Origin: a virus
Length of the DNA: 27,359 bases
Direction: 5' to 3' (one strand)
IMG/VR virus record: IMGVR_UViG_3300034374_011270
Coordinates: 1-27,359 of that record
In this document: positions 20,348 to 27,359 of the stretch, piece by piece
Layout: every line of letters starts with the position of its first letter
Position numbering within the stretch: position 1 is the stretch's first letter
Translations under genes and position numbers: made by a program
Notes under the pieces: model-generated
Told to the model about the DNA's origin: nothing
The model's database searches: none
What the model saw: the letters and a program-made list of their open reading frames with translations, nothing else

Positions 20348-23344
20348 ATGACTATTTTATCTAACAGAACATTAAAATTTTACAACAATGAAACAGTTTA
20401 TGACATTGATCTAAAACAAACTGCTTTTATTCCAACCGGTCGTTTTACTTCTGAAGTAATCGTTGATACTGGTACTGGCGAAGTTGTTGAAGAAAGACCT
20501 AGAACAAACGTTGATGCTTTGCGCTACCTTACAGGACTTGCAAGATACAAGGATGAAACAATAGTCGATGTCGATGGGCGCCCAGCACCATCAGATGTTA
20601 TCAAAACTATAAAAGATTTACCAGGAGTTTCTGTTCGAAGAAATGAGATAACCATCTCAGAAACAACACAACTTCGATACAGAATACCTTTTTATAAGAT
20701 CCGCTTTTCTAATACATCTACAGAACAAGCAGAAGAAAACTCTATTTTCTACAAATCCACATCAGACATTAGACTGTTCTTTAGAAGTCTTGAATGGCTT
20801 GTTGTTTTTTATAGCCAAGAAATCTTTAGAGAGTTTTTGGAAAGAGGAGATCTTGAGGGTCCAAAATACCGACAAGTAACCGGAATGTCTGGTTTGGATC
20901 TTGATAACAGATCAGTAGTCGGTCATTACATTAGAAAAGCCGAAGAAACAATGCGACAACTTGGCTTTGGGAACCTAAAACCTCTTAAGACTATCGAGAA
21001 TAGGGTTTTTGAAGACTTAGGCAGGCTCGAAGTAAGACCGGTTGTCCCTCCTTCTTTAACTTACTCAGACTTCAAGGTAGAAACTCTCGCTCAGGTACCA
21101 GAAACTACAATACGAAGAAACAACGACGAACTAAGCACTCTAAAGTTTTTAGTTGATGAAAACTACAACTTTCTATCAAGAGAGTTTGAGTTTGGGAACA
21201 GGGCGCCAGCAAACAAGAAAAATACCAATTTCCCTGAAACTCTAATGCCTTCTGCTTATGTTATAAGTGCCTTGGCTAGTTTAGCAGACCGTTATAGCAA
21301 CGAAGAAGACCCAAGAGTGAAAGCACAAATAAACGCTAGGGGCATAGAACTCGCTAAGGCTTTATTGCTTGGAGGACAGCCCAGGTTTTTAGATCTAGGC
21401 GTGAACATTCTAAATCCTTTGATTGACTTTTCTTTGACACAAGAGTTTTTTGATAACTTCGGGTTCAAGGTAAAAAGAGCAACCAATAGCCAGATCTCAG
21501 AAGCCAACGAACAACAAGAAAACTCAAACTACGTTATTATAGACCAAGAAATAACAAAGAATTTTTCAAATACTAGTTTATTTCCATTTTATAACATTGT
21601 TACAATAACGGACCTTCCTTCTTTCTCAAACACTATAACCAGAACATTGGTTAACTCAGGTCTCAACAAAGGTATAGTTTTGAGACTTATGGATTTTATC
21701 AAAAACCCACTAGAAGCAGAAAATCGCTTAGAAGAAACCATTGGGTTGTTTGCAACGGTCTCACCTGATGTTGTGGGATTAGGGCAGCAGTCAACAGAGA
21801 GAAAACAAGTATTTACTTTAGACATGTTCTCTGGGCAGCCAAACACTTCCAGAATAACCGGTGATAATCTACAGATTGACTTTGGTGCACTACTAAACAG
21901 CATAAATGCACCTTTGTTCTTTAGGTTCTTAACTTCTACACCGTATGTTCTAAAGGCACCTGATATTCTTAGAAACATTGTTAGAGATCTTAGACAAATA
22001 AACTTAGACTCAATTACTCCTTATGTCCCAACAGAAGACATTAGAACTGATGGAACAGTAACTTTTATGGACTTTCTAAACATAGTAACTGAGTTTACAG
22101 AAGACCTACAAAGAATTTCGAGAAATCGTATACCAACCCCAAAACAACTTCTACTTGGAGAAAAAGATTCTTATTTTGAGCCCATCGCTTATAAAGTTAC
22201 AAAAAGAAATGTAACAACAGATGAAACACAAGAATTCTTATTTATTAATGGGGAAGAAGAGCAAGTAGAGTTTGTTGATTCTCAGTTAAAGTTTAATCAA
22301 GAGTATGATTATTCTTTATCTTCTTTTAACTTTATTTTAGAGAATAACTACTTTTACGAGACCTTACCAGCAAGTGAATTTGAAGCGGGTATAGATTTCT
22401 CAAGCCCAGGCCAAGAATTTGTCTTTGGTACAAGAATGCATGTGGTTCAGGCTCCAAAAGTCTTAGAATTACCACTTGCAACGGAAGAATCAGTAAATGT
22501 TGATGCGCCCCCGATAAGACCAAACGTTGAGTTTTATCCAGTAAAAGATTTTGAAGATAGAGTAAAAATAAGATTATCTTCAATGAACTCAGTGGAGTTT
22601 GCTGATCCAATAATAATCGAAAATGCTGATCGTCAACTTTTTGCTTCTGTCCGTAACAGTCAAAAGGTTGGACCAAATGGTAAGATTAGATTTGCTTCTG
22701 ATGAAACACCAATGGCTTATGAGATCTTTAGACTCGAAGAAATGCCAAGATCTATTACAGATTTTGCAGGAACAAAAAGAATTGCAAGAAGCGTAACCTC
22801 AAACAACGAAAGCACAGACGGTACGCTTATTCAGGACGCAATAAGACCAAATGTTGAGTACTATTATTTATTTAGAACATTAGACTTCCACGGTAAAGTA
22901 TCAAACCCAACAGAAATCTTTAAATTTGTTTTAATAGAAAATGATGGATCTTTAATACCGGTTTTAACAGTTATTCCTCTTGATCAACTTGGTAAACTAG
23001 AACCTCAAACAAGAGAAGTAAGAAGATTTATTGAGATACTTCCAAGTGCCCGCCAGACTGCAATGCCTAGAAATCAGTTTGCTGGCAAGACGTCTGATGA
23101 AATAAGACAAATCAACTTTGGAAACAATTCTGTACAAGTAAGTGAATCAAATTCTATTTTAGATAATAAATTCTTAATAGAAGTTAAGTCAAAAAAGACA
23201 GGTAAGTCTATTTATTTAGAGTTAGATTACGAAATAAATAATAGCACTATTAGACAACCTGGTCCAAGAAGAAGAGCAAAAATAAGAACAACTGTAACAC
23301 AAGCAGATGTTGAACAAGCCTTAAGAAGGCGAGAAGAAGAATAA
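20348..23344 (+). CDS. Structural protein with Fn3-like modules near the C-terminus (998 residues)
   Basis: The first about 600 residues match no family I know. They include a helical, aromatic-rich part (FFRSLEWLVVFYSQEIFREF, about residues 145-165). Two segments look like fibronectin type III-like beta sandwiches: residues about 611-675, with IAYKVTKRN, FVDSQLKFNQEYDYSLSSF and NYFYE, and residues about 722-865, ending in VEYYYLFRTLDFHGKVSNPT and FKFVLIENDG. Both have the Fn3-like order of a 'Y.v.K/R' strand and a 'Y.Y.l...' strand. The extreme C-terminus has KFLIEVKSKKTGKSIYLELD and a basic tail of arginines. The gene starts 13 bases after the previous stop with only a weak GAGA at 20337-20340. 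It is followed by the widest gap in the window. Likely a tail or baseplate structural protein; the exact role is unknown. Confidence 0.8.
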   Translation: MTILSNRTLKFYNNETVYDIDLKQTAFIPTGRFTSEVIVDTGTGEVVEERPRTNVDALRYLTGLARYKDETIVDVDGRPAPSDVIKTIKDLPGVSVRRNEITISETTQLRYRIPFYKIRFSNTSTEQAEENSIFYKSTSDIRLFFRSLEWLVVFYSQEIFREFLERGDLEGPKYRQVTGMSGLDLDNRSVVGHYIRKAEETMRQLGFGNLKPLKTIENRVFEDLGRLEVRPVVPPSLTYSDFKVETLAQVPETTIRRNNDELSTLKFLVDENYNFLSREFEFGNRAPANKKNTNFPETLMPSAYVISALASLADRYSNEEDPRVKAQINARGIELAKALLLGGQPRFLDLGVNILNPLIDFSLTQEFFDNFGFKVKRATNSQISEANEQQENSNYVIIDQEITKNFSNTSLFPFYNIVTITDLPSFSNTITRTLVNSGLNKGIVLRLMDFIKNPLEAENRLEETIGLFATVSPDVVGLGQQSTERKQVFTLDMFSGQPNTSRITGDNLQIDFGALLNSINAPLFFRFLTSTPYVLKAPDILRNIVRDLRQINLDSITPYVPTEDIRTDGTVTFMDFLNIVTEFTEDLQRISRNRIPTPKQLLLGEKDSYFEPIAYKVTKRNVTTDETQEFLFINGEEEQVEFVDSQLKFNQEYDYSLSSFNFILENNYFYETLPASEFEAGIDFSSPGQEFVFGTRMHVVQAPKVLELPLATEESVNVDAPPIRPNVEFYPVKDFEDRVKIRLSSMNSVEFADPIIIENADRQLFASVRNSQKVGPNGKIRFASDETPMAYEIFRLEEMPRSITDFAGTKRIARSVTSNNESTDGTLIQDAIRPNVEYYYLFRTLDFHGKVSNPTEIFKFVLIENDGSLIPVLTVIPLDQLGKLEPQTREVRRFIEILPSARQTAMPRNQFAGKTSDEIRQINFGNNSVQVSESNSILDNKFLIEVKSKKTGKSIYLELDYEINNSTIRQPGPRRRAKIRTTVTQADVEQALRRREEE

Positions 23345-23372
23345 AATTTATTAATAACTATTTATAGTATAA

Positions 23373-23378
23373 AAGGAG
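23373..23378 (+). promoter_or_regulatory. Strong Shine-Dalgarno (AAGGAG) before the gene at 23386
   Basis: AAGGAG lies seven bases before the ATG at 23386 and is the clearest ribosome binding site in the window. It sits in the longest non-coding gap (23345-23385), which is very AT-rich and includes TATAGTATAAAA; I see no matching -35 element, so I do not call a promoter there. The combination suggests that the gene at 23386 is translated independently and strongly, unlike the coupled genes upstream. Confidence 0.7.
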
Positions 23379-23385
23379 TTTATAG

Positions 23386-24333
23386 ATGGCATTTTTAGAC
23401 AATTCAGGTGATATTATACTTGATGCTGTATTAACTGACGAGGGTCGTAGACGTCTCGCAGAAGGTGATGGTACTTTTAGAATCACCAAGTTCGCTTTAG
23501 GCGATGATGAGATTGACTACGGTCTTTACAACAAGAACCATCCAAGTGGCTCTGCTTACTTTGATCTAGAAATCCTTCAATCTCCTGTTTTTGAAGCGTT
23601 CACAAATAACGCTTCTTCAATGAAGTCAAAGGTCCTAACAGTCAATAACCCTAACCTTCTTTATTTACCGGTTATTAAACTTAACAATGCTAATGGTAGA
23701 GGGACAGTTCCCTCAGATTTCGGAGCTGATACTTACCTTGTCCCTGTCGACAAAACAACAAACGACAAATTTACCGGCAACTCAATCGGCGTTATTCGTT
23801 CACCCGCTGATGGCGAACTAACAGAGACTGATGGCGCTGGTATTAGACTTGACCAAGGCTTAGATACAACTTCAATTAGTCCGGGTGCTGGTTTACCTAG
23901 CGACCTAAGAGAAGATACCTTTATTATTGAAATGGATAACAGACTTGGACAACTTATTGATCGTTCAGACGAAGGAACTCCAACCGTTAAAACTCCAAGT
24001 AACATCGATGATGATGACATTGCAACTTACATTCTTAGTGCAACAACAGACGAAAATTTTGTTGACGCAATTACAAACACCACTGGACAAGCTGGCCAAG
24101 TTATTGCAGGTCCAAGAGGAAATAAACTAAGGTTCCGTGTTCGTCCAAGAATCGACCTTGCAGAGTCTGATTACTTCTTTGACTTATTTGGTGCTACAGA
24201 TGCTAGTGCAACTGTAACAAATGCTCCAACCTTAACAAATGTTAAATTTATTGATTCATTTGTTACAATCTACGGTGCGTCAACTGGATACACAGTTCAA
24301 GTTCCAATTAGATTCATCAAAGACAACTCATAA
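23386..24333 (+). CDS. Structural protein with tail-fibre-type N-terminal motif, paralogue of the one at 16511
   Basis: A 315-residue protein beginning MAFLDNSGDIILDAVLTDEG and continuing RRRLAEGDG, ITKFALGDDEIDYGLYN (residues 33-49). This is the 'LT..G...LA' plus 'GD..I.Y' layout of phage tail-collar/fibre N-terminal domains, and it aligns with residues 2-45 of the protein at 16511. The region about 225-315 is beta-rich and ends in FVTIYGASTGYTVQVPIRF. No catalytic motif, signal peptide or membrane segment is visible. The start is well supported by AAGGAG seven bases upstream. The gene ends with two in-frame stops in a row (TAATAA, 24331-24336), as may suit a highly expressed gene. It is probably a virion surface or fibre-like component; the receptor or partner is unknown. 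Confidence 0.84.
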   Translation: MAFLDNSGDIILDAVLTDEGRRRLAEGDGTFRITKFALGDDEIDYGLYNKNHPSGSAYFDLEILQSPVFEAFTNNASSMKSKVLTVNNPNLLYLPVIKLNNANGRGTVPSDFGADTYLVPVDKTTNDKFTGNSIGVIRSPADGELTETDGAGIRLDQGLDTTSISPGAGLPSDLREDTFIIEMDNRLGQLIDRSDEGTPTVKTPSNIDDDDIATYILSATTDENFVDAITNTTGQAGQVIAGPRGNKLRFRVRPRIDLAESDYFFDLFGATDASATVTNAPTLTNVKFIDSFVTIYGASTGYTVQVPIRFIKDNS

Positions 24334-24351
24334 TAACTAAAGAGAGAAAAA

Positions 24352-25362
24352 ATGGCTTCAATATTTAAAACATTTTCACCAGACGATAAAGCACTAACTA
24401 CGACTAGCCTTCACGAGGTTATTCCAATTACAGGAACAATCGTATCAGGAACATATTCAGATCTGAACATTAAAAATTATGCTCACGGCATGTTTCAGTC
24501 AGTTTATGACTATCCTTATCTAAGCTCATCAGCAAATCATGTATTTGATATTACTGTTGGCTACTCATCAAACTCTGCACTTTCAGGAGCATCTGCAACT
24601 CAGAATGCAAAGAAAATAAACATTTATAATGAGTTTGCAAAAATTCTTGTGCAGCCTGACATAACAGGATCAATTCAAGATTTTGATACTGATGGAAACA
24701 TCTCTGGTGGTGGAACAAAAATGCGAGAATGCCTTTTCTTATCATTCTCTCGTCTATTAACAAAAGATGAAATCAAAAAAGGCTCTGTTGCTCTTACATT
24801 CTTAACCGGTGGCACTTGGGCTTCTCCAACTGATACATATACTGTATATGATGCCGGTGCTGTAACTGATTACAAAGTTAACTCGCCAGCTGGTGAATAC
24901 GGTCTTCTTTACTCGAACTCCGCTGGTACTGGTAATCCAGTTGGTCATGTTTATTATCAAACAGGAATAGCGGTTCTTACAGCATCAATTTTTGATGGAA
25001 ACTTTGCATCAACAGATGAAACCATCGATGCAATTCTTACCGGATCAGAAATTTCAGGTGCCGCTGATGGTTTAAGAAATAGAACAAATAATCTTCAGTT
25101 TAACAACACAACAGAACTCAACTCAACAATCTATTTCTGTCGTGCATCATCAAATGAGTTTAACTACTCTTCAAACCCAACTTATCTATCAGGTTCTCAG
25201 GTTGTTGTCAAGAACACAAGAACAGACACCCCTGTTTCTTATGTAACAACAGTTGGACTTTACTCCTCAGATAATGTCCTTCTTGCAGTAGCAAAACTTT
25301 CAGAACCTCTTAAGAAAGACCCAACAAACGAACTTACATTACGAGTCAGACTAGACTACTAA
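24352..25362 (+). CDS. Structural protein, first of a tandem paralogous pair
   Basis: A 336-residue, beta-rich protein with no recognised enzyme motif. Its C-terminal two thirds align by eye with the next gene: CLFLSFSRLL and KGSVALTFLTGG (about residues 127-155), then HVYYQTGIAVLTASIFDG (about 199-216), then a block with NEFNYSSNPTYL (about 268-279), and the ending YVTTVGLYSSDNVLLAVAKL plus a final RVRLDY. The 'VGLY..dn.LlAvAkls.P.kk' ending is a pattern I associate with structural proteins of large myoviruses, but I cannot name a family. Separation from the upstream stop is 18 bases, with AGAGAG at 24341-24346 as a weak ribosome binding site. It is followed, after one base, by its paralogue. 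A multi-copy virion part such as a baseplate or decoration protein is inferred. Confidence 0.82.
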   Translation: MASIFKTFSPDDKALTTTSLHEVIPITGTIVSGTYSDLNIKNYAHGMFQSVYDYPYLSSSANHVFDITVGYSSNSALSGASATQNAKKINIYNEFAKILVQPDITGSIQDFDTDGNISGGGTKMRECLFLSFSRLLTKDEIKKGSVALTFLTGGTWASPTDTYTVYDAGAVTDYKVNSPAGEYGLLYSNSAGTGNPVGHVYYQTGIAVLTASIFDGNFASTDETIDAILTGSEISGAADGLRNRTNNLQFNNTTELNSTIYFCRASSNEFNYSSNPTYLSGSQVVVKNTRTDTPVSYVTTVGLYSSDNVLLAVAKLSEPLKKDPTNELTLRVRLDY

Positions 25363-25363
25363 A

Positions 25364-26524
25364 ATGAAGTTCTACCAGTTTAAGCAAAATGATGTGGTTA
25401 GCCAATTTAGGGTGGTTAACCCATCATGTTCTTTTTTTGCAAACGATAGAACCGTTTATTATAACGGCACTTCAGATAGTAGTGCTTCACTTGGAACAAA
25501 GGTAAATGGTGTTCCAAATGGTTTTGTTTCTCTTTACGAACTAAATGTTGATAGAGCAAGTGGTAATCTTATTTATCCGTTTGTTGAGAAAGGTTCATCA
25601 TTAGATAGCCTTAGCACTGTAAGTGATGCATCTTTCAATGCTTTTTCTTATGGAGACGTTATTTCAGGCTCTTATCCACTATCAGCAAGCATTACAAGAA
25701 ACTTTTATTTGCCAGCAGATACAACAAGAAGACAAATAAAAGCGTTAAAAAATACTTTAAATAGAAGCAGGATCTATTCTAATCACTTTCTTTATTCTTC
25801 ACCACTTGGAGATAAGGGAACACAAACAATCGCTTTGATTGATGTACCTTCTATTTTCTTTGGTTCTGGAATAAAGTCAAGTACTTTAAAGTTAGATTTC
25901 TTTGTAACCGGAACTTTAACCGGTAGACTTGAAGCAAATGCGAAAGGTGAGTTGGTTCAAACACTTCCACAAGATGCAAACAGTGGTTCTGTTGCTGGAG
26001 TTGTTTTAAAAGACATGGGCGCCATTCTTTTGACTGGTTCGTGGGACGTAACAACGTTTAACGTTGATAACTATGATCAATCCGGTGGTTCCGCTGATCC
26101 TTTTAAGTGGTATTATTATCTTGCTGGAATCCAAGGCAATGAAGATTATTCATCTACCTCACTTCCTTCCTCATCTTATCACTTGCATTTTGAAGCCACA
26201 AGTGATGTTAACACAAAAATGATGTTTTGCACAGCACCTCGTGGAGAGTTAAATCAGTCCCAGAATCCTACCTTCTATACAAAAGATAGTTATCAAGAAC
26301 TCTCATTCAGCGAAAGCCGCTTTGTAGAACCTGCAAGAATAATAAAAAACATAACATCTGCTTCTTATCAAGATCCAACAGCCACTTTTGAAAAAACAAC
26401 TTATATTTCAAAAATAGGCATCTACGATGAAGATAAAAACCTTATTGCTGTTGCTTCGTTAGCAAGACCAGTAAAGAAAACTGAGTCTAGAGATCTTACC
26501 TTTAAACTAAAACTTGACATCTAG
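25364..26524 (+). CDS. Structural protein, second of a tandem paralogous pair
   Basis: A 386-residue, beta-rich protein. Shared blocks with the preceding gene are IALIDVPSIFF followed by STLKLDFFVTG (about residues 156-185), GVVLKDMGAILLTGSWDV (about 210-227), GELNQSQNPTFYT (about 293-305), and the end YISKIGIYDEDKNLIAVASL, ARPVKK and KLKLDI. Its N-terminal 130 residues (after MKFYQFKQNDVV) appear different and longer, so the paralogues differ mainly in their N-terminal part. The start codon follows the previous TAA by one base (TAAAATG) with no good Shine-Dalgarno sequence, so translation is probably coupled. It is the last structural gene and the only one here ending in TAG. Function beyond 'virion structural protein' is not known to me. 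Confidence 0.82.
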   Translation: MKFYQFKQNDVVSQFRVVNPSCSFFANDRTVYYNGTSDSSASLGTKVNGVPNGFVSLYELNVDRASGNLIYPFVEKGSSLDSLSTVSDASFNAFSYGDVISGSYPLSASITRNFYLPADTTRRQIKALKNTLNRSRIYSNHFLYSSPLGDKGTQTIALIDVPSIFFGSGIKSSTLKLDFFVTGTLTGRLEANAKGELVQTLPQDANSGSVAGVVLKDMGAILLTGSWDVTTFNVDNYDQSGGSADPFKWYYYLAGIQGNEDYSSTSLPSSSYHLHFEATSDVNTKMMFCTAPRGELNQSQNPTFYTKDSYQELSFSESRFVEPARIIKNITSASYQDPTATFEKTTYISKIGIYDEDKNLIAVASLARPVKKTESRDLTFKLKLDI

Positions 26525-26542
26525 TATTTTATATGGTATAGA
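26514..26542 (+). promoter_or_regulatory. Sigma70-type promoter with extended -10, for the replication gene block
   Basis: TTGACA (26514-26519) is a perfect -35 consensus. A 17-base spacer ending in TGG (26534-26536) gives an extended -10 TG motif, followed by TATAGA (26537-26542), four of six matches to TATAAT. The element overlaps the end of the last structural gene and sits where gene function switches from virion to DNA metabolism. Normal spacing would put transcription start at about 26549, the A of the next ATG. The chance of a good match in AT-rich DNA is not negligible, but the position and the three elements together make it credible. Confidence 0.6.
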
Positions 26543-26548
26543 TCTTAT

Positions 26549-27067
26549 ATGATTTTAGGATTAGACATAAGTACTAGTATAACAGGTGTTACTTTATTAG
26601 ATTATAATAATAACATTATATTAAATAACTCAATAGATTTAAGGAAGTATAAAAACTTCTTTATAAAGAGTGAACAAGTTGCTGAAGTTTTTAAGAATTT
26701 ATCTCAAAAACCAGATAAGATCTTTATCGAACAGTCTTTACAATCTTTTCGATCGGGATTTAGTTCTGCTGCAACTCTTTCTACTCTCTCTCGTTTTAAT
26801 GGTGTTGTCTCTTGGCTTGCTTATAAAGAGTGGTCCATCGAACCCGAATACATCGCAGCCACTTCAGCAAGAAAGCTTGCCGGCATCAAGATAACCAAAG
26901 GAACACCAGCAAAAGAACAAGTCCTTCAGCATCTACTTGACAACGAGCCTTCGTTTGTGGTAGAGTATACGAGACATGGCAACCCTAAGCCTGATACTTA
27001 TGATCGGGCTGACTCACTTGTCATAGCAAGAGCGGGACTTGAACTATGCACGAAAGAGAAAAACTAA
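26549..27067 (+). CDS. RuvC-like Holliday junction resolvase
   Basis: A 172-residue protein with the RNase H-like RuvC fold, a nuclease that cuts four-way DNA junctions during recombination-dependent replication and before packaging. Strand 1 is MILGLDISTSITGVTLLD with catalytic D6. The second acid is E61 in KIFIEQSL, and the last pair is D152 and D155 in YDRADSLVIARAG. Between them, SARKLAGIKITKGTPAKEQV (106-125) corresponds to the conserved 'K.....G.G.a.K.qv' region before the last acids. All four acidic residues are present, so it should be active. Length matches stand-alone RuvC proteins. No Shine-Dalgarno sequence precedes the ATG, yet MILGLDIST is the canonical start of the fold, and a promoter lies directly upstream. 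T4 uses the unrelated endonuclease VII for this task. The 3' end overlaps the primase gene by 22 bases. Confidence 0.88.
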   Translation: MILGLDISTSITGVTLLDYNNNIILNNSIDLRKYKNFFIKSEQVAEVFKNLSQKPDKIFIEQSLQSFRSGFSSAATLSTLSRFNGVVSWLAYKEWSIEPEYIAATSARKLAGIKITKGTPAKEQVLQHLLDNEPSFVVEYTRHGNPKPDTYDRADSLVIARAGLELCTKEKN

Positions 27068-27359
27068 GCATTGCAAAGCAAGCGCTTGGATATTCATTTA
27101 AATCAGGCGGTGAACATTTGTTTCACTGCCCTTTTTGCAAGCACCACAAGCCAAAACTTTCTTTGAACATCAAGAAAAATGTTTATAAGTGTTGGGTTTG
27201 TGATGCGTCTGGACGAAACGTTCGTCGTTTGATCAAGAAGTTTGGAAATTGGTCTCTTCTTAAAGAGTGGGATCGGTTCTCAAAGAAGATTGACTTTTCG
27301 GAGTTTGATGAAAAGCTTCTTTTGGAGTTCTCGGATGAACAAGAACAACAAGTTATCCA
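27046..27359 (+). CDS. DNA primase with N-terminal zinc finger, 3' end missing
   Basis: The frame has a TGA at 27040-27042 and the first start codon is ATG at 27046; the frame is then open to the window edge, giving 104 residues of an incomplete gene. Residues 24-57 form a CHC2/T7-type primase zinc finger: HCPFC with C28 and C31, and KCWVCDASGRN with C49 and C52, so C-x2-C-x17-C-x2-C. In such primases this finger reads the template start sequence for RNA primer synthesis on the lagging strand. The following LIKKFG and charged helices fit the linker to a Toprim catalytic domain, which would lie beyond the window. GGGA at 27034-27037 is eight bases upstream. The 22-base overlap with the resolvase gene suggests co-transcription and translational coupling. 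Whether a helicase domain is fused, as in T7 gp4, cannot be seen. Confidence 0.87.
   Translation, partial: MHEREKLSIAKQALGYSFKSGGEHLFHCPFCKHHKPKLSLNIKKNVYKCWVCDASGRNVRRLIKKFGNWSLLKEWDRFSKKIDFSEFDEKLLLEFSDEQEQQVI

Noticed and set aside
21589-21978. 129-residue reading frame on the - strand
   Set aside because: It is antisense to the 998-residue gene, lacks a recognisable motif, and every other gene here is on the + strand with tight packing.
23359-23366. TATAAATA on the - strand in the intergenic gap
   Set aside because: It would drive transcription against all genes, where there is no - strand gene; an AT-rich gap yields it by chance.
1-27359. tRNA genes, CRISPR arrays, insertion sequences, attachment sites and rho-independent terminators
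   Set aside because: Coding sequence covers almost everything. The gaps are at most 41 bases, and I found no cloverleaf, regularly spaced repeats, transposase-like protein, or GC hairpin followed by T residues.
1-27359. Possible avoidance of restriction sites such as GATC and GAATTC
   Set aside because: GATC occurs throughout and GAATTC several times (for example near 20198 and 20327), so no avoidance is visible by eye.

Overview
The window reads as one continuous stretch of the genome of a contractile-tailed phage (myovirus morphology, class Caudoviricetes). All supported genes are on the + strand, packed with gaps of 0 to 41 bases, and the DNA is AT-rich. Of the twelve genes whose ends can be seen, ten end inside the window with TAA and one with TAG; none uses TGA; the last runs off the right edge. 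The anchors for the phage assignment are a gp25/gpW-family baseplate protein (3813-4364) directly followed by a gp6/gpJ-family baseplate wedge protein (4364-6178). The host cannot be read from the sequence. The mix of LamG, DNRLRE-like and Fn3-like modules on very long structural proteins resembles large environmental, especially marine, myoviruses; that is an impression from family knowledge, not a database result.

Layout. (1) 2-3820: the 3' part of a very long protein of unknown function, cut by the left edge, with a strongly hydrophobic central segment. (2) 3813-7599: gp25-like, gp6-like and a DNRLRE-like beta-rich protein, joined by overlapping TAATG stop/start junctions. (3) 7599-16508: a 2969-residue protein, about a third of the window, with a LamG (concanavalin A-like) lectin domain near its N-terminus, a motif resembling phage tail protein I/gp7-type wedge proteins, and a small beta domain that looks inserted. 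(4) 16511-23344: a protein with a short tail-fibre-type N-terminal motif, then two unrecognised large proteins of 937 and 998 residues, the second with Fn3-like modules. (5) 23386-26524: a second protein with the tail-fibre-type N-terminus and a tandem pair of paralogous structural proteins. (6) 26549-27359: an abrupt switch to DNA metabolism, with a RuvC-like resolvase overlapping the start of a DNA primase that leaves the window at the right.

How it fits together. The order gp25-like, gp6-like, then a lectin-bearing protein with a tail-protein-I-like motif parallels the W-J-I-H order of P2-type phages. I therefore infer that 3813 to about 16508 encodes the baseplate wedge and its outer, possibly glycan-binding, decoration, and that downstream genes encode further baseplate or fibre parts. 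The structural-to-replication boundary carries a good sigma70-type promoter whose predicted start falls on the ATG of the resolvase gene, suggesting separate and possibly leaderless expression of the replication block. No tRNA, CRISPR array, insertion sequence, attachment site or convincing terminator was seen, and no intergenic stretch exceeds 41 bases.
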